Origin: Roseovarius sp.
Lineage (GTDB): Bacteria; Pseudomonadota; Alphaproteobacteria; Rhodobacterales; Rhodobacteraceae
Assembly (NCBI GenBank): GCA_027493545.1
Contig: JAOSKR010000002.1
Location: forward strand, 1 to 64,000
Direction: 5' to 3'
Length of the DNA: 64,000 bases
Positions 23,220 to 34,597 of the stretch are shown piece after piece; position 1 is the first letter of the stretch, and each line of letters begins with the position of its first letter. Both the position numbers and the translations under genes were made by a program. The notes below the pieces were generated by a model. The model searched no databases and was not told the DNA's origin. It worked only from the letters and a program-made list of their open reading frames with translations.

Positions 23220-24292
23220 GCGACACCATGAAAGCGATGGTGCTGACCGGGCATGGCGGGCTGGACAAGTATGTCTGGCACGACGATTGGCCGAAACCCC
23301 GGCCGGGCCCGATGGAGGCACTGATCCGTGTCGGCGCCTGCGGGCTGAACAATACCGACGTGAACACCCGCACCGGCTGGTATTCCAAGGCGGTCAGCGA
23401 GGCGACCACCGGCGAGGCCTATGCGACGGTGTCCGGGGACGACCCGACCTGGGGCGGTGCGCCAATCACCTTTCCGCGCATCCAGGGCGCGGATGCGGTG
23501 GGCGAGGTGGTCGCGGTGGGCGAGGGCGCGGACGCGGCCCTGATCGGCAAGCGGGTGATGACCGACGGCTGGCTGCGCGACTGGACCGATCCCGACAACA
23601 TGGACAAGGCCGGCTATCTCGGCTCGGAGATCGACGGCGGTTTCGCCGAATTCACCAAAACCGATGTGCGCAACATGGCGGTGGTGGAGTCCGATCTGAG
23701 CGACGCCGAACTTGCGACCTTTTCGTGTTCCTACACGACCGCCGAGGGCATGCTGTCGCGGGCGAATGTCGGTGCCGGTGACACGGTTCTGGTTCCCGGC
23801 GCGTCGGGGGGCGTCGGTGGCGCGCTCGTCCAGCTCGCCAGGCGCCGGGGCGCGCGCGTCATCGCCATGGCATCAGAGGCGAAACATGCCGAGGTGGCCC
23901 GGCTCGGCCCCGACCTCGTCCTGCCGCGCGCACCGGAAAACCTGCGCGAGGCGTTGGGCGGCAGAAAGGTGACGGTCGTGGCCGACATCGTTGGCGGCCC
24001 CTACTGGCCCAGGCTGATCGACATCCTCGAACGCGGCGGGCGCTATACCTGTTCCGGCGCGATCGCCGGCCCGATCGTCACGCTCGATCTGCGCACTTTC
24101 TATCTGCGCGACCTGACCTTTACCGGTTCGACGGTCATTCCGTCGGGCATCTTCAAGGATGTCGTCGGCTATATCGAGCGTGGCGAGATCAGGCCGGTGC
24201 TGGCGGCCACCTATCCATTGAGCGAGCTTCGCCGGGCGCAGCAGGCCTTCATCGACAAGCGCCACGCCGGCAACATCGTGGTGATCCCGTGA
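23216..24292 (+). CDS. zinc-type/quinone alcohol dehydrogenase family protein
   Basis: Starts at MSDTMKAMVLTGHGGLDKYVWHD; VLVPGASGGVGGALVQLARRRGA; reported inside one long ORF because of the upstream frameshift. Confidence 0.86.
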   Translation: MSDTMKAMVLTGHGGLDKYVWHDDWPKPRPGPMEALIRVGACGLNNTDVNTRTGWYSKAVSEATTGEAYATVSGDDPTWGGAPITFPRIQGADAVGEVVAVGEGADAALIGKRVMTDGWLRDWTDPDNMDKAGYLGSEIDGGFAEFTKTDVRNMAVVESDLSDAELATFSCSYTTAEGMLSRANVGAGDTVLVPGASGGVGGALVQLARRRGARVIAMASEAKHAEVARLGPDLVLPRAPENLREALGGRKVTVVADIVGGPYWPRLIDILERGGRYTCSGAIAGPIVTLDLRTFYLRDLTFTGSTVIPSGIFKDVVGYIERGEIRPVLAATYPLSELRRAQQAFIDKRHAGNIVVIP

Positions 24293-25405
24293 AGATCACC
24301 CGTATCACCGTCTGGGCGCTGGATCTGCCGTTGACCGAGCCATACTGGCTCTCGGGCGGGCGGCTGAAGTTCGAACGGCTCGACAGCACGTTTTTGCGGA
24401 TCGACACCGACAAGGGCGTCAGCGGCTGGGGCGAGGGCTGCCCATGGGGCACCACCTATCTGCCCGCGCACGGGCCGGGTATCCGGGCCGGGATCGCCAC
24501 GCTCGCGCCCGCGATCCTGGGCCGCGATCCGCGCAGCCTGCGGGCGCTGAATGATGCGATGGACATGCAGTTGCCGGGGCATCTTTACGTCAAATCCGCA
24601 ATCGACATGGCCTGTTGGGACATTCTGGGGCAGGTCGCGGGCCTGCCGCTGTGGCAGTTGTTCGGCGGGGACCGCGCCGCGCCGGTGGCGGTGAATTCCT
24701 CGATCTCGACCGGCACGCCGGATCAGATGATCGCGCTCATCCGCAGTGCCAGCCAGAAGGGGTATCGGGTACATTCGGCCAAGCTGGGCGGGCATGACAT
24801 CGCCGCCGACATCGCACGGATAGAGGCAATATCCCACGCCTTGCCATCGGGTGAGAAGGTGACCTACGACATCAACCGCGCGTGGACGCCGGGCGTCGCG
24901 GTGCAGGTGCTCAATTCGGTCACGGCGCGCGACTGGGTGGAACAACCCTGCGAGACGCTGGATCAATGCGCCCATGTCGCGCGCCGCGTGGCCAATCCGA
25001 TCATGCTGGATGAATGCCTGCACAGCTTTCAGGATCATCTGGACGCCTGGCGACTGGGCGCCTGCGAGGGTGTCAAGGTCAAAGCCGAACCGCGTGGGCG
25101 GGCTGACACGCGCGTTGCAGATCCGGGATTTCGGCGTCTCGGTGGGTTGGCAGATGCATATCGAGGATCTGGGCGGCTCGGCCCTTGCCGACACGGCTGC
25201 GATCCATCTGGCAAGTGCCACACCCGAGGCCAACCGGCTGGCCAGTTGGCTTTGCCATTATCACCTGTCGGTCGATCCCGTGCCGGGCCAGGGCGCGCGC
25301 AACGAGGGCGGGTTCGCGACGCCGCCATCGGCGCCGGGCCTCGGCGTTGTCCCCGATCCTGCCCGGCTGGGCGACCCGGTCGCCGTTCATGAGGTGCCAA
25401 GATGA
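24289..25405 (+). CDS. mandelate racemase/muconate lactonizing enzyme superfamily protein, apparent frameshift near 25085
   Basis: SAIDMACWDILGQVAGLPLWQLFGG, VSGWGEGCPWG; C-terminus in ORF 24974..25405. Confidence 0.85.
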
Positions 25406-26504
25406 AGATCACCCGGCTCATGTTCTGGGAGGTGCCCTCACCAGTCACGTCGCCTATCACATGGCCGGCGGCAAGACCTGCGATACGGTCACATCCGTTG
25501 TCTTGCGCGTCGATACGGACGAAGACGTGTCAGGCTGGGGCGAGGTCTGCCCGATCCCGCATTATCTGCCAGCCTATGCCGAGGGCGTGCGCCCGGCGCT
25601 GGAATACCTCGCGCCGGTGCTGATCGGCGCCGATCCGGTCGGACCGGAGGCGCTCATGGCGCGCGCCGACGCCTGGCTGCAGGGCCACCCCTACGCCAAG
25701 TCGGCTCTGGACATCGCGCTTTGGGATATCACCGGGCAAGCGGCGGGGCTGCCGCTTTACGCGCTGCTTGGCGGCCGGCAGGCGGCCGACATGGCGCTAT
25801 ACCACTCGATCACCTGTGTCGCGCCCGAAGAGATGGCGCGCATCGCCCGCGACGCGCAACGCTCGGGCATTACCCAGTTCCAGGTCAAGCTCGGTGCCGA
25901 CAACGACTGGCAGGCCGATGCCGCCCGGCTGCGGCTGGTGCGCGAGGCGGTGGGCGACGGCCCGCTCGTCTACGGCGACTGGAACTGCGGCGCGACGCGG
26001 CTCGATGCCACGCGGGTCGGCAGGGCGGTGGCGGGGCTCGACGTCATGCTCGAACAGCCCTGCGCGACCCTCGAGGACTGCGCCGCCGTGCGCGCCGCGA
26101 CCGGTTTGCCGATGAAGATCGACGAGAACGGGCATGACACCGCGTCGCTTCTCAGGGCTCATGAACTGGGCTGCATGGATGCGGTTGCGTTGAAGTTGTC
26201 GAAGTTCGGCGGGCTTTCGGCGTCCCGCCGGGCGCGCGATCTCTGCCTGCATCTCGGGCCGCGGATGTGCATCGAGGACACCTGGGGATCGGACATCACG
26301 ACCGCCGCACTCCTGCATCTTGCCGCCGCGACACCGGAGCGGGCGCTTCTCAACACCTGTGACCTTTCGGGCTATGTCGCGCCGCGCCTCGCGCCCGGGG
26401 CACCCACCCGCCGTGACGGGCGCATCGCCCCGCCCGACGGGCCGGGCCTCGGCGTCGCGCCCGACCCCGACACGCTCGGCCAGCCCGTGGCCATCATCGA
26501 CTAG
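25402..26504 (+). CDS. second mandelate racemase/muconate lactonizing enzyme superfamily protein, apparent frameshift near 25440
   Basis: TSHVAYHMAGGKTCDTVTSVVLRVDTDEDVSGWGEVCP, KSALDIALWDITGQAAGLPLYALLGG. Confidence 0.85.
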
Positions 26505-26514
26505 GAGATGACCG

Positions 26515-27797
26515 ATGCCCGACAAGGCCCCGATGAAGGCCCTCGCCGAACGCGCCCGCGCCGTGCTGCCCGCGGGCGGTTTCGGCAATTTCGACCCATC
26601 CATCTTCATCCGCGAGGGCCACGGCGCGCGCGTTCTTGACGAGGACGGACGCGAATATGTCGACTACCTGATCGGCTCGGGGCCGATGCTGCTCGGCCAT
26701 GGCCATCCGGAGGTGCTGGAGGCTGTGGCCGAACAGTTGCCCAGGGGCATGACCTTTTTCGCCAACAACGCCGCCGGCCTGGAACTGGCGGAGGAAATCT
26801 GCCGCGCGGTGGCCTGCGCCGAACAGGTGCGTTTTCTCGCCTCGGGTGGCGAGGCGGACATGTACGCGATGCGTCTTGCGCGCGCCTTTACGGGCCGCGA
26901 CAAGATCCTCAAGTTCGAGGGCGGCTATCACGGCATGTCGGCCGAGGCGCAGATGAGCCTTGCGCCGACACGGCTGGTGAATTTTCCGCAAGCGGTGGCC
27001 GACAGCGCCGGCATTCCCGAGGCCGTGCGCGGCGAGATGCTGATCGCGCCGTTCAACGATCCCGAATACCTGGAAAGCCTGCTGGCCGAGCATGGCGACC
27101 AGATCGCCGGACTCATCGTCGAACCCCTGCAGCGGATCATCCCGCCCGAGCCGGGATTTCTCCTCACGGTGCGCAACCTGTGTGATCGCTACGGCATCGT
27201 GCTGATCTTCGACGAGGTCGTGACCGGTTTTCGCCTCGCCTATGGCGGCGCGCAGGAAGTCTATGGCGTGACACCCGATCTCTGCACGCTGGGCAAGGTC
27301 ATCGGCGGCGGCTTTCCACTGGCCGCGGTGGCGGGGGCGCAAGGATATCATGGACCATTTCGACAAGGCCATCGTCGGCGCCGACAAGTGGCTGATGATG
27401 CTCGGCACGCTGTCGGGCAATCCGGTCGCCGCCGTGGCGGGCCTGAGGACGATGGAAATCCTGCGCCGCGAAGGCGCCCATGACCGCCTGCACGGGTTCG
27501 GGAAGCGCCTGCAGGCGATGTTCGCAAAGCACCCTCAATGCTGCCGGCGTGCCCCACCGCATCGTCGGCCATCCGGCGCTTTTCGACGTGGTCTTCACAA
27601 ATCGCGAGGTCAGGACCTACCGCGATGTCCTCGCCGCCGATGGCAAGAGGAACGCCGCCTTCAACGCGGTCCTGCGCGAGAATGGCGTCTTCAAGTCGCC
27701 GGGCAAGCTCTACCCCTGCCTTGCGCTGACCGAGGCCGATCTCGATCTGACCGACGCCGCAATCGCGAAAGCCGCGCAAGCCGTGGCCGAGGAGTGA
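26515..27797 (+). CDS. class-III aminotransferase (glutamate-1-semialdehyde aminomutase-like), two apparent frameshifts
   Basis: LIFDEVVTGFRLAYGGAQEVYGVTPDLCTLGKVIGGGFPLAAVAG; continuation in ORFs 27350.. and 27480..27797. Confidence 0.85.
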
Positions 27798-28353
27798 GTT
27801 CGGGCAATTCGACGGCAATGACGACGATCCGATCCGTGACGCGAGGGATCGACTGCGACGCGAAGGCCCGCATGATGATGGGCCGTCTGCATGATGGCCT
27901 GTCTGCCCGAAACCGCCCGGTTTGGGCTGTAAGATGTGGTAGAAATAAGCGCTGCAACATATGGTGGGAGGTAAGGACATGGCGATGGTCCGGGCAATGA
28001 TTTCGACTGGACGATCGAGAGTGCAGCCGCGCCCTTCACATCTTTTGCCGTTATTGTGACACGCAACCTTTCCAAGTCAGGGCGGTTACGGACGCCGAAC
28101 GAACGAGCGGCATCGGCAACAATGTGATCATCGCGGGGAGGAGGGGTTGCCTGCACTAATGCAGATCAGGTATGAACGAGCCACATAAGGGCTCAAGGGC
28201 AGTAAGAAATCCGTAAAGGCCGGGACAGCAACTGCATCCGGCAAGAGCCGATGAAGCACGACCGAGACTGGTAACAGCTTGCAGGCAGCTTTGTCTGGCC
28301 GGCATCCGGCTGCCAGCAATCGTGACCCCACCAAAGGAACCCTTGATCAGCGC

Positions 28354-28380
28354 GGAGGCCGCAAATCGTTGCGGACCTCC
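28354..28380 (+). promoter_or_regulatory. stable hairpin in the 5' leader of the GcvT-like gene
   Basis: ggagg-c-ccgcaa-atcg-ttgcgg-a-cctcc: 11 paired positions with one mismatch, about 30 nt before the ATG at 28412. Confidence 0.4.
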
Positions 28381-28411
28381 TCAGAGAGTAGTCCGGGAAA
28401 GGACCTGAAAA

Positions 28412-29511
28412 ATGACAGATCGTATTTTCGCTCTTGAGGACGAACATAGTGCCCTGGGCGCAGAGTTCATGGACTGGAACGGCTTGAAGCTGGCTGCGAA
28501 CTATTCCGGGATCACGACCGAACAAGAACATGACGCGGTGCGCGATGCAGCCGGAATGTACGACCTCACCGCGTTCCGCAAGCTATGGCTCAGGGGGCCC
28601 GATGCGCGCGCGGTTCTGAACCGGGCCTGTACCCGCGACATCACCGGGCTCAAGCCGAACAGGGCCACCTATACCTGTGTTCTGACTGCCGACGGTGGGG
28701 TGGTCGATGACAGCGTGGTTTTTGCACGGCCAAGGACGAATTCCTTTATGTCATCGGCACCGGTGACAGTGGCGAGGTCATTGAGAACATCGCCAAGGGC
28801 AAGGATGTCGAGCTGACATGGGACAATTCGCTTCAGCTCATGTCGCTCCAGGGACCGAAGGCAGTCGATATCCTGGCGCCGAACACCAGTGGGGACGTGC
28901 CCGGGTTGAAATTCTTCCATCAGATGGACACCCAGCTGTTTGACCGCGACGTTATGATCGCGCGCGTCGGATATTCTGGTGAGCGCGGCTATGAGATCTA
29001 TGCCAAGCCTGAAGATGCGCCACAAATCTGGCGCAACCTGCTCGACGCCGGCAAGGAACACGGTATCCAGCCTTGCTCGTTCGCCAGCCTGACGCCGGTA
29101 CGTGTTGAGGCTGGCCTGTTGTTCCACCCCTTTGACGTCAACGAGGACACGACCCCTTGGGAAGTCGGTCTTGGATTTACCATCGACAAGAACAAGGGCG
29201 ACTTCGTCGGTCGGGATGCCGTTCTGGCAAAGGAAGGCAAGGAACGTTTCATGACCCGCGGCGTCTCGTGCCCGTCGGACAAGCCGATTTTCGAGGGCGA
29301 AGAGGAGCTTTATCGCGACGGCAAGAAGGTCGGCACCATCGTCACCTCCGCCTATTCGCACCGCATGAAGAAATCGCTTGCCTTCGCCTATCTCGATCCG
29401 GACGTGACCGAGGGGGCGACACTGACGGTTGGCAAGAATGCCGGCGCTCGGGAGGTCGCTGTCGAGGACCTGCCGTTCTACGACAAAAAGAAGAAGAGGC
29501 TGCGCGCATAA
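28412..29511 (+). CDS. GcvT-like aminomethyltransferase family protein, apparent frameshift near 28730
   Basis: GMYDLTAFRKLWLRGPDARAVLNRACTRDI...GYSGERGYEIYAKPEDAPQIWRNLLDAG. Confidence 0.82.
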
Positions 29512-29555
29512 GCGGGCGGCATGTTCCGGTTGCGATCAGCGGATTGGCTCGGTCT

Positions 29556-29819
29556 TTACTTACGATCCCGCAAATCCTTGATCGCAACCAGCAGTGCAAG
29601 AAGAACCACAAGTGCGATCAGACTGAACCCGACGATCATCACCGTCGACCGGGCCGCCTTCGCAAGCGTGGAGAAAACCGCCGTCGTGATGATCGCAATC
29701 CCGACAGCCGTGCCGATACGCTGACCGGTCTGCATAATGGCGCCTGAACCGCCTGCATATTCCAAGGGCACCTCCGGCAACGAGGACGTGCTCTCATCCG
29801 TCTCCGGCGAAACCATCAC
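29556..29819 (-). pseudogene. C-terminal remnant of an MFS (DHA2/EmrB-type) transporter
   Basis: GGSGAIMQTGQRIGTAVGIAIITTAVF...; only about 87 aa remain before the IS-rich region. Confidence 0.6.
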
Positions 29820-29974
29820 TGTGGCTTTCCTGGCAGGAGTCAGGAGGCCGTATGGCGCCGGCGTTGCGTGGCTACGAAATGCCGAGATCCGACATCAATT
29901 GCTTGTCCGAGCGATCGACAGGCTCGTCCACGTCTGCTCGCAATCGATGTGCCGGGTCATGTCCGTTTCTTTGG

Positions 29975-30314
29975 GAATGTCCCGGTGAATGTTGAAATTG
30001 GGCTGAGGGGTGGCGTTGCTTCCCTCGAGCCGTAGGCTCGGGGTGTTCAAACCGAGAGGGAAGCAACACCATGAAGAAGACTACGACATCTGACCGGGCG
30101 CTGACCAGCCAAACGGACTTGGCGTTGGCCGTCGATGCGGCCCGGGACGGGGTTGGACAGAGCTTCGACCAGTTCTGCCTGATTGCGGGCGTCGCGGCGT
30201 TGAGCGAGATGCTGGAAGACGACGTGAAGACCCTGGCGGGGGCCGCACATGCCCGCAGCACCGACAAGCCCGGATATCGCTGGGGCCGCACGAAGGGCCG
30301 TGTCGGCTTTCATG
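29975..30314 (+). mobile_element. partial mutator/IS256-type insertion sequence, copy 2, truncated by the IS21-type element
   Basis: Near-identical to copy 1 from gggaatgtcccggtgaatg through ...RTKGRVGFH, then switches abruptly to the IS21 left end. Confidence 0.8.
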
Positions 30315-30432
30315 TGAGAACGGCGGTGCAAAAGTCGGCCACGGTAGCGGCGGGATGATCCTGCTGCGGGCGGCGGAATAGTCGTCCACCTTTACCCTTT
30401 CTGGCGACAGGGAGGGCAGGAGGATTTTTACT

Positions 30433-31921
30433 GTGGACTTGTATCGCAAGGTTCGTCTGGCTTGTGCGGAAGGTATGAGCCAGCGAGAAGCGGCGCGGCA
30501 TTTCAACATCTCGCGTGACAGCGTCCGCAAGATGATGGCGTTCTCGGTACCGCCCGGGTATCGGCGGACGGCGCCGGTGAAGCGGCCGAAGCTGGATGCC
30601 TTTACTGGCATTATCGACAGCTGGCTGGACGGCGATCGGGAGGTCCATCGCAAGCAGCGCCATACGGCGAAGCGGGTGTTCGAGCGGCTTCGTGACGAAC
30701 ATGGGTTCACCGGCGGCTACACGATTGTGAAGGATTACATGCGGCAGCGTGAACGGCGCGGTCGCGAGATGTTCGTGCCGCTGGCGCATGCGCCCGGACA
30801 CGCTCAGGCCGATTTCGGTGAGGCGGTGGTTGTCATCGGCGGTGTCGAGCAGAAGGCGCACTTCTTCGTCATGGATCTGCCGCACAGTGATGCCTGCTTT
30901 GTGCGGGCCTATCCCGCAGCGACAGCGGAGGCCCGGGTCGACGGTCACGTCCACGCCTTCACGTTTTTCGGCAAGGTGCCTACGTCGGTCCTATACGACA
31001 ACGACCGCTGTCTGGTTGCGAAGATCCTGCCGGATGGAACGCGCAAGCGGGCGACGCTCTTCAGCGGGTTCCTGTCGCATTACCTGTTCCGCGATCGTTA
31101 CGGACGGCCGGGCAAGGGCAACGACAAGGGCAACGTGGAAGGCCTGGTCGGCTATTCCCGCCGCAACTTCATGGTGCCGATCCCGCGGTTTGCGTCCTGG
31201 GACGCGTTCAACGCCTACTTGGAGGATCAATGCCGCAAGCGCCGGGCGGATATCCTGCGGGGCCAGTCCGAGACCATCGGAGACCGGCTCGCGCGGGATC
31301 TGGCCACGATGACCGACCTGCCGGCCGCGCCGTTCGATGTCTGCGATCAGGCCACCGGACGGGTCAGTTCCCAGGCGCTGGTGCGCTACGAGACCAATGA
31401 TTACTCGGTGCCGGTCTCCTACGGCCACCGTGACGTCTGGATCAGGGGGCTATGTCGACGTGGTCGTGATCGGCTGCGGCGGCGAGGTGATCGCACGCCA
31501 TCCCCGCTGCTACGACCGTGAGGACATGGTCTTCGATCCGGTGCATTACCTTCCGCTGATCGAGCGCAAGATCAATGCCCTGGATCAGGCGGCGCCCCCG
31601 GCTGAATGGGACCTGCCGCCGGAGTTCGCGACCCTGCGCCGCCTGATGGAGGCGCGGATGATCAAGGCCGGACGCCGCGAGTATGTCCAGGTTCTGCGCC
31701 TGCTGGAGACCTTCGACATCGACGACCTGCACGCGGCGGTGAAGAAGGCCCTGCAGCTGGGCGCGGTCGGCTTCGATGCCGTCAAGCACCTCGTCCTCTG
31801 TCACGTCGAGAAACGGCCGCCGAAATTGGATCTCGATGTCTACCCATACCTGCCACGGGCGAACGTCGAGACCACATCCGCGGCCAGCTATATGGCCCTG
31901 ATGTCGGAGGATGCAGCATGA
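30433..31921 (+). CDS. istA: IS21-family transposase IstA, apparent frameshift near 31445 in a G run
   Basis: MSQREAARHFNISRDSVRKMM; HAQADFGEA; PTSVLYDNDR; C-terminus in ORF 31337..31921. Confidence 0.87.
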
Positions 31922-32680
31922 CCGTCGCCCCGAAGATCCTGCTCGCGGATCATCTCAAGACGCTGAAGTTACCCACCTTCCTGCGGGAATACGACAAGCT
32001 TGCCCGCCAATGCGCCACCGAGGGTCGGGATCACGTCCAGTTCTGGCGCGCCTCGTCGAACTGGAACTGATCGACCGAGAGCGCAGGATGATTGAGCGGC
32101 GTATAAAGGCCGCGAAGTTCCCGGCCGCCAAGAGCCGGACAGCTTCGACTTCAAGGCGATTCCAAAGCTGAACAAGATGCAGGTGCTGGAACTGGCCCGC
32201 TGCGAATGGATCGACCGGCGCGAGAACGTCATCGCCTTGGGGCCCAGTGGAACCGGCAAGACCCATGTTGCCCTGGGTCTCGGGCTGGCCGCATGCCAGA
32301 AGGGCATGGCGGTCAGCTTCACCACCGCTGCGACGCTGGTCAACGAGATGATGGAGGCCCGCGATGAACGCCGCCTGCTCCGCCTGCAAAAGCAGCTGGC
32401 CAGCGTCAAATTGCTGATCATCGACGAACTGGGCTTCGTGCCGCTATCCAAGACCGGCGCCGAGCTCTTGTTCGAACTGATCTCGCAGCGCTATGAGCGT
32501 GGCTCCACGATGATCACGAGCAACCTGCCATTCGACGAATGGACCGAAACCTTCGGCACTGAACGCCTGACTGGCGCGCTGCTCGACAGGCTGACACACC
32601 ACGTCAACATCCTCGAGATGAACGGAGACAGCTATCGGCTCGGCCAAAGCCGCGCCCGAAAAGCCGAAGCCTCAACCTAA
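31918..32680 (+). CDS. istB: IS21-family helper ATPase IstB, apparent frameshifts near 32050 and 32130
   Basis: GPSGTGKTHVALGLGLAACQKG Walker A, LLIIDELGFVPL Walker B. Confidence 0.88.
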
Positions 32681-32845
32681 TCATCCGTCACAGGATTGGC
32701 CCTGTGGGCCAATGCGCCATGGCACGCGCCAGCTATCTGGAGAGCGCGCGCGCCATGGCGCTTGCCACCCCGCCACTGGCCTGGTTTTGCGCCGCCGCGT
32801 GGCCGGATTTGTCTCCGCCGTTGACAAGTATATTGGCTGTACTGG

Positions 32846-32917
32846 CTGGGGTGGTAGGATTCGAACCTACGGTACACGGTACCAAAAACCGCTGCCTTAC
32901 CACTTGGCTACACCCCA
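32846..32917 (-). tRNA. tRNA-Gln(TTG), with encoded CCA at 32843-32845
   Basis: Minus strand tggggtgtagccaagtggtaaggcagcggtttttggtaccgtgtaccgtaggttcgaatcctaccaccccag-cca; 7-bp acceptor stem, TTG anticodon, GGTTCGAATCC T arm. Confidence 0.95.
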
Positions 32918-32985
32918 TCAATGCGGCGCTAAGTACTCCGGACGCCGCGGCGGTTCAAGTGCGGATTGGCAAAATTCACGCCGCC

Positions 32986-33526
32986 TCAATCGACGATCTC
33001 GTCGGCGCCCACGCCCCAGAGTTCCGACCGGGGCGCCCAGCCGGCATAGCCGCCGGCATCGAGCCGGCACCAGCGCGCCTTGCAGGCCCTCAGCCGGGCG
33101 ACGACGCCCAGCTCCAGCCGCGCGACCACCGGCGCGTCGGGGGTCCGGGCGGGCATGGAGTTCGGTCATGTCCTTTTCCACCAGAACCGTGCGCACCCCC
33201 GACAGGAGCGAATAGTGAACCCATCCGCCGGCGCCGTCGCGGTCGCGCACCCGCCGCCAGTGGCCGTATTCGGCGGTGATCTCGAGCGGCATGTCCTCGC
33301 GCTTGAAAATCCAGTCGATGCGGTGGGTCAGGCTGGGGCCGCGGCGGACATTGGCCTCGCCGGTCTTCATCGACACGAAGCGCGGCAGCGGCAGGTTGGT
33401 GACCGGCCCGCGTTCGCTCGCCCATGCCGGCAGGCCCGCGAAGGCGGCACAAAGACAGGCGGAAACGAAAAGGGCGGTCACGGAACGGGCCAATCCGACC
33501 GGCATGCTGATATTCCTGCTCGTCAA
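32986..33526 (-). CDS. bacterial SH3-domain protein with signal peptide, apparent frameshift near 33150
   Basis: FVSMKTGEANVRRGPSLTHRIDWIFKREDMPLEITAEYGHWRRVRDRDGAGGWVH; C-terminus in another frame ends EIVD*. Confidence 0.75.
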
Positions 33527-33610
33527 TGCTCACGGGGTTCTTGTGCCCCGCTGCGTCCTGCGTCAGTCTGGCAGCATCGCGCAAGCTTTGGAAGTCGAAG
33601 GAGACGCTTC

Positions 33611-34597
33611 ATGCCATCTGCCCGCCTGAGTGTTGTCGTAACGCGACGCCTGCCCGAGGCGGTCGAGCGCCGGATGGCCGAACTGTTCGACACCCGCCTG
33701 CGCGAGGACGATACCCCGATGACGCGCGAGGAACTGGCCGAGGCGATGAAGACGGCCGACGTGCTGGTGCCGACCATCACCGACCGCATCGACGCCGGGC
33801 TGATCGCGCAGGCGGGCGACAAGCTCAAGCTCATCGCCAATTACGGCGCCGGGGTCGACCATATCGACGTTCATACCGCCCGCCAGCGCGGCATCCTGGT
33901 GTCGAACACGCCGGGGGTTCTGACCGACGACACCGCCGACATGACCATGGCGCTGATTCTCGCGGTCCTGCGGCGCATCCCCGAGGGGCTCGCCGTGATG
34001 CAGGCGGGCGAGTGGCGCGGCTGGGCGCCCACGGCCTATCTCGGCGGGCGCGTCGCCGGGCGGCGGCTGGGCATCCTCGGCATGGGGCGCATCGGCCAGG
34101 CGGTGGCGCGGCGCGCGACCGCGTTCGGCCTGCAGATCCACTATCACAACCGCCACCGCCTGCGCCCCGAGATCGAGGAAGAACTCGGCGCGCGCTATTG
34201 GGAAAGCCTCGATCAGATGGTGGCGCGGATGGACGTGATCAGCATCAACTGCCCGCACACGCCCTCGACCTTTCACCTGATGAACGCCCGGCGGCTGAAG
34301 CTGATGAAGCGCGACGCGGTGATCGTGAACACCTCGCGCGGCGAGGTGATCGACGAGAACGCGCTCACCCGCATGCTGCGCACGGGCGAGATCGCGGGCG
34401 CCGGACTCGACGTCTTCGAGCGCGGCGCCGAGATCAACCCGCGCCTGCGGGCGCTCAAGAACGTGGTGCTCCTGCCGCATATGGGCTCGGCCACCCATGA
34501 AGGCCGCATCGAGATGGGCGAAAAGGTGCTCCTGAACATCAAGACCTTCCAGGACGGCCACCGCCCGCCCGACCAGGTGGTGCCGAGCATGCTGTGA
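33611..34597 (+). CDS. D-isomer-specific 2-hydroxyacid dehydrogenase
   Basis: RRLGILGMGRIGQAVARRA NAD-binding motif; VIVNTSRGEVIDENAL. Confidence 0.9.
   Translation: MPSARLSVVVTRRLPEAVERRMAELFDTRLREDDTPMTREELAEAMKTADVLVPTITDRIDAGLIAQAGDKLKLIANYGAGVDHIDVHTARQRGILVSNTPGVLTDDTADMTMALILAVLRRIPEGLAVMQAGEWRGWAPTAYLGGRVAGRRLGILGMGRIGQAVARRATAFGLQIHYHNRHRLRPEIEEELGARYWESLDQMVARMDVISINCPHTPSTFHLMNARRLKLMKRDAVIVNTSRGEVIDENALTRMLRTGEIAGAGLDVFERGAEINPRLRALKNVVLLPHMGSATHEGRIEMGEKVLLNIKTFQDGHRPPDQVVPSML

Larger units (their letters stand above)
30313..32826 (+). mobile_element. IS21-family insertion sequence
   Basis: IstA- and IstB-like ORFs; imperfect terminal inverted repeats tgtgagaacggcggtgcaaaagtcggccacg / tgtcaacggcggagacaaatccggccacg. 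Confidence 0.85.

Noticed and set aside
20702-24292. 1196-aa three-domain fusion protein (FAD-GcvT-alcohol dehydrogenase)
   Set aside because: The ORF enters the wrong frame at a G-rich run near 22470 and re-emerges in the downstream alcohol dehydrogenase; separate starts exist at 20768 and 23216.
28040-28411. Glycine or other known riboswitch before the GcvT-like gene
   Set aside because: I could not match conserved glycine-, SAM- or THF-riboswitch core sequences by eye; only the simple hairpin at 28354-28380 is supported.
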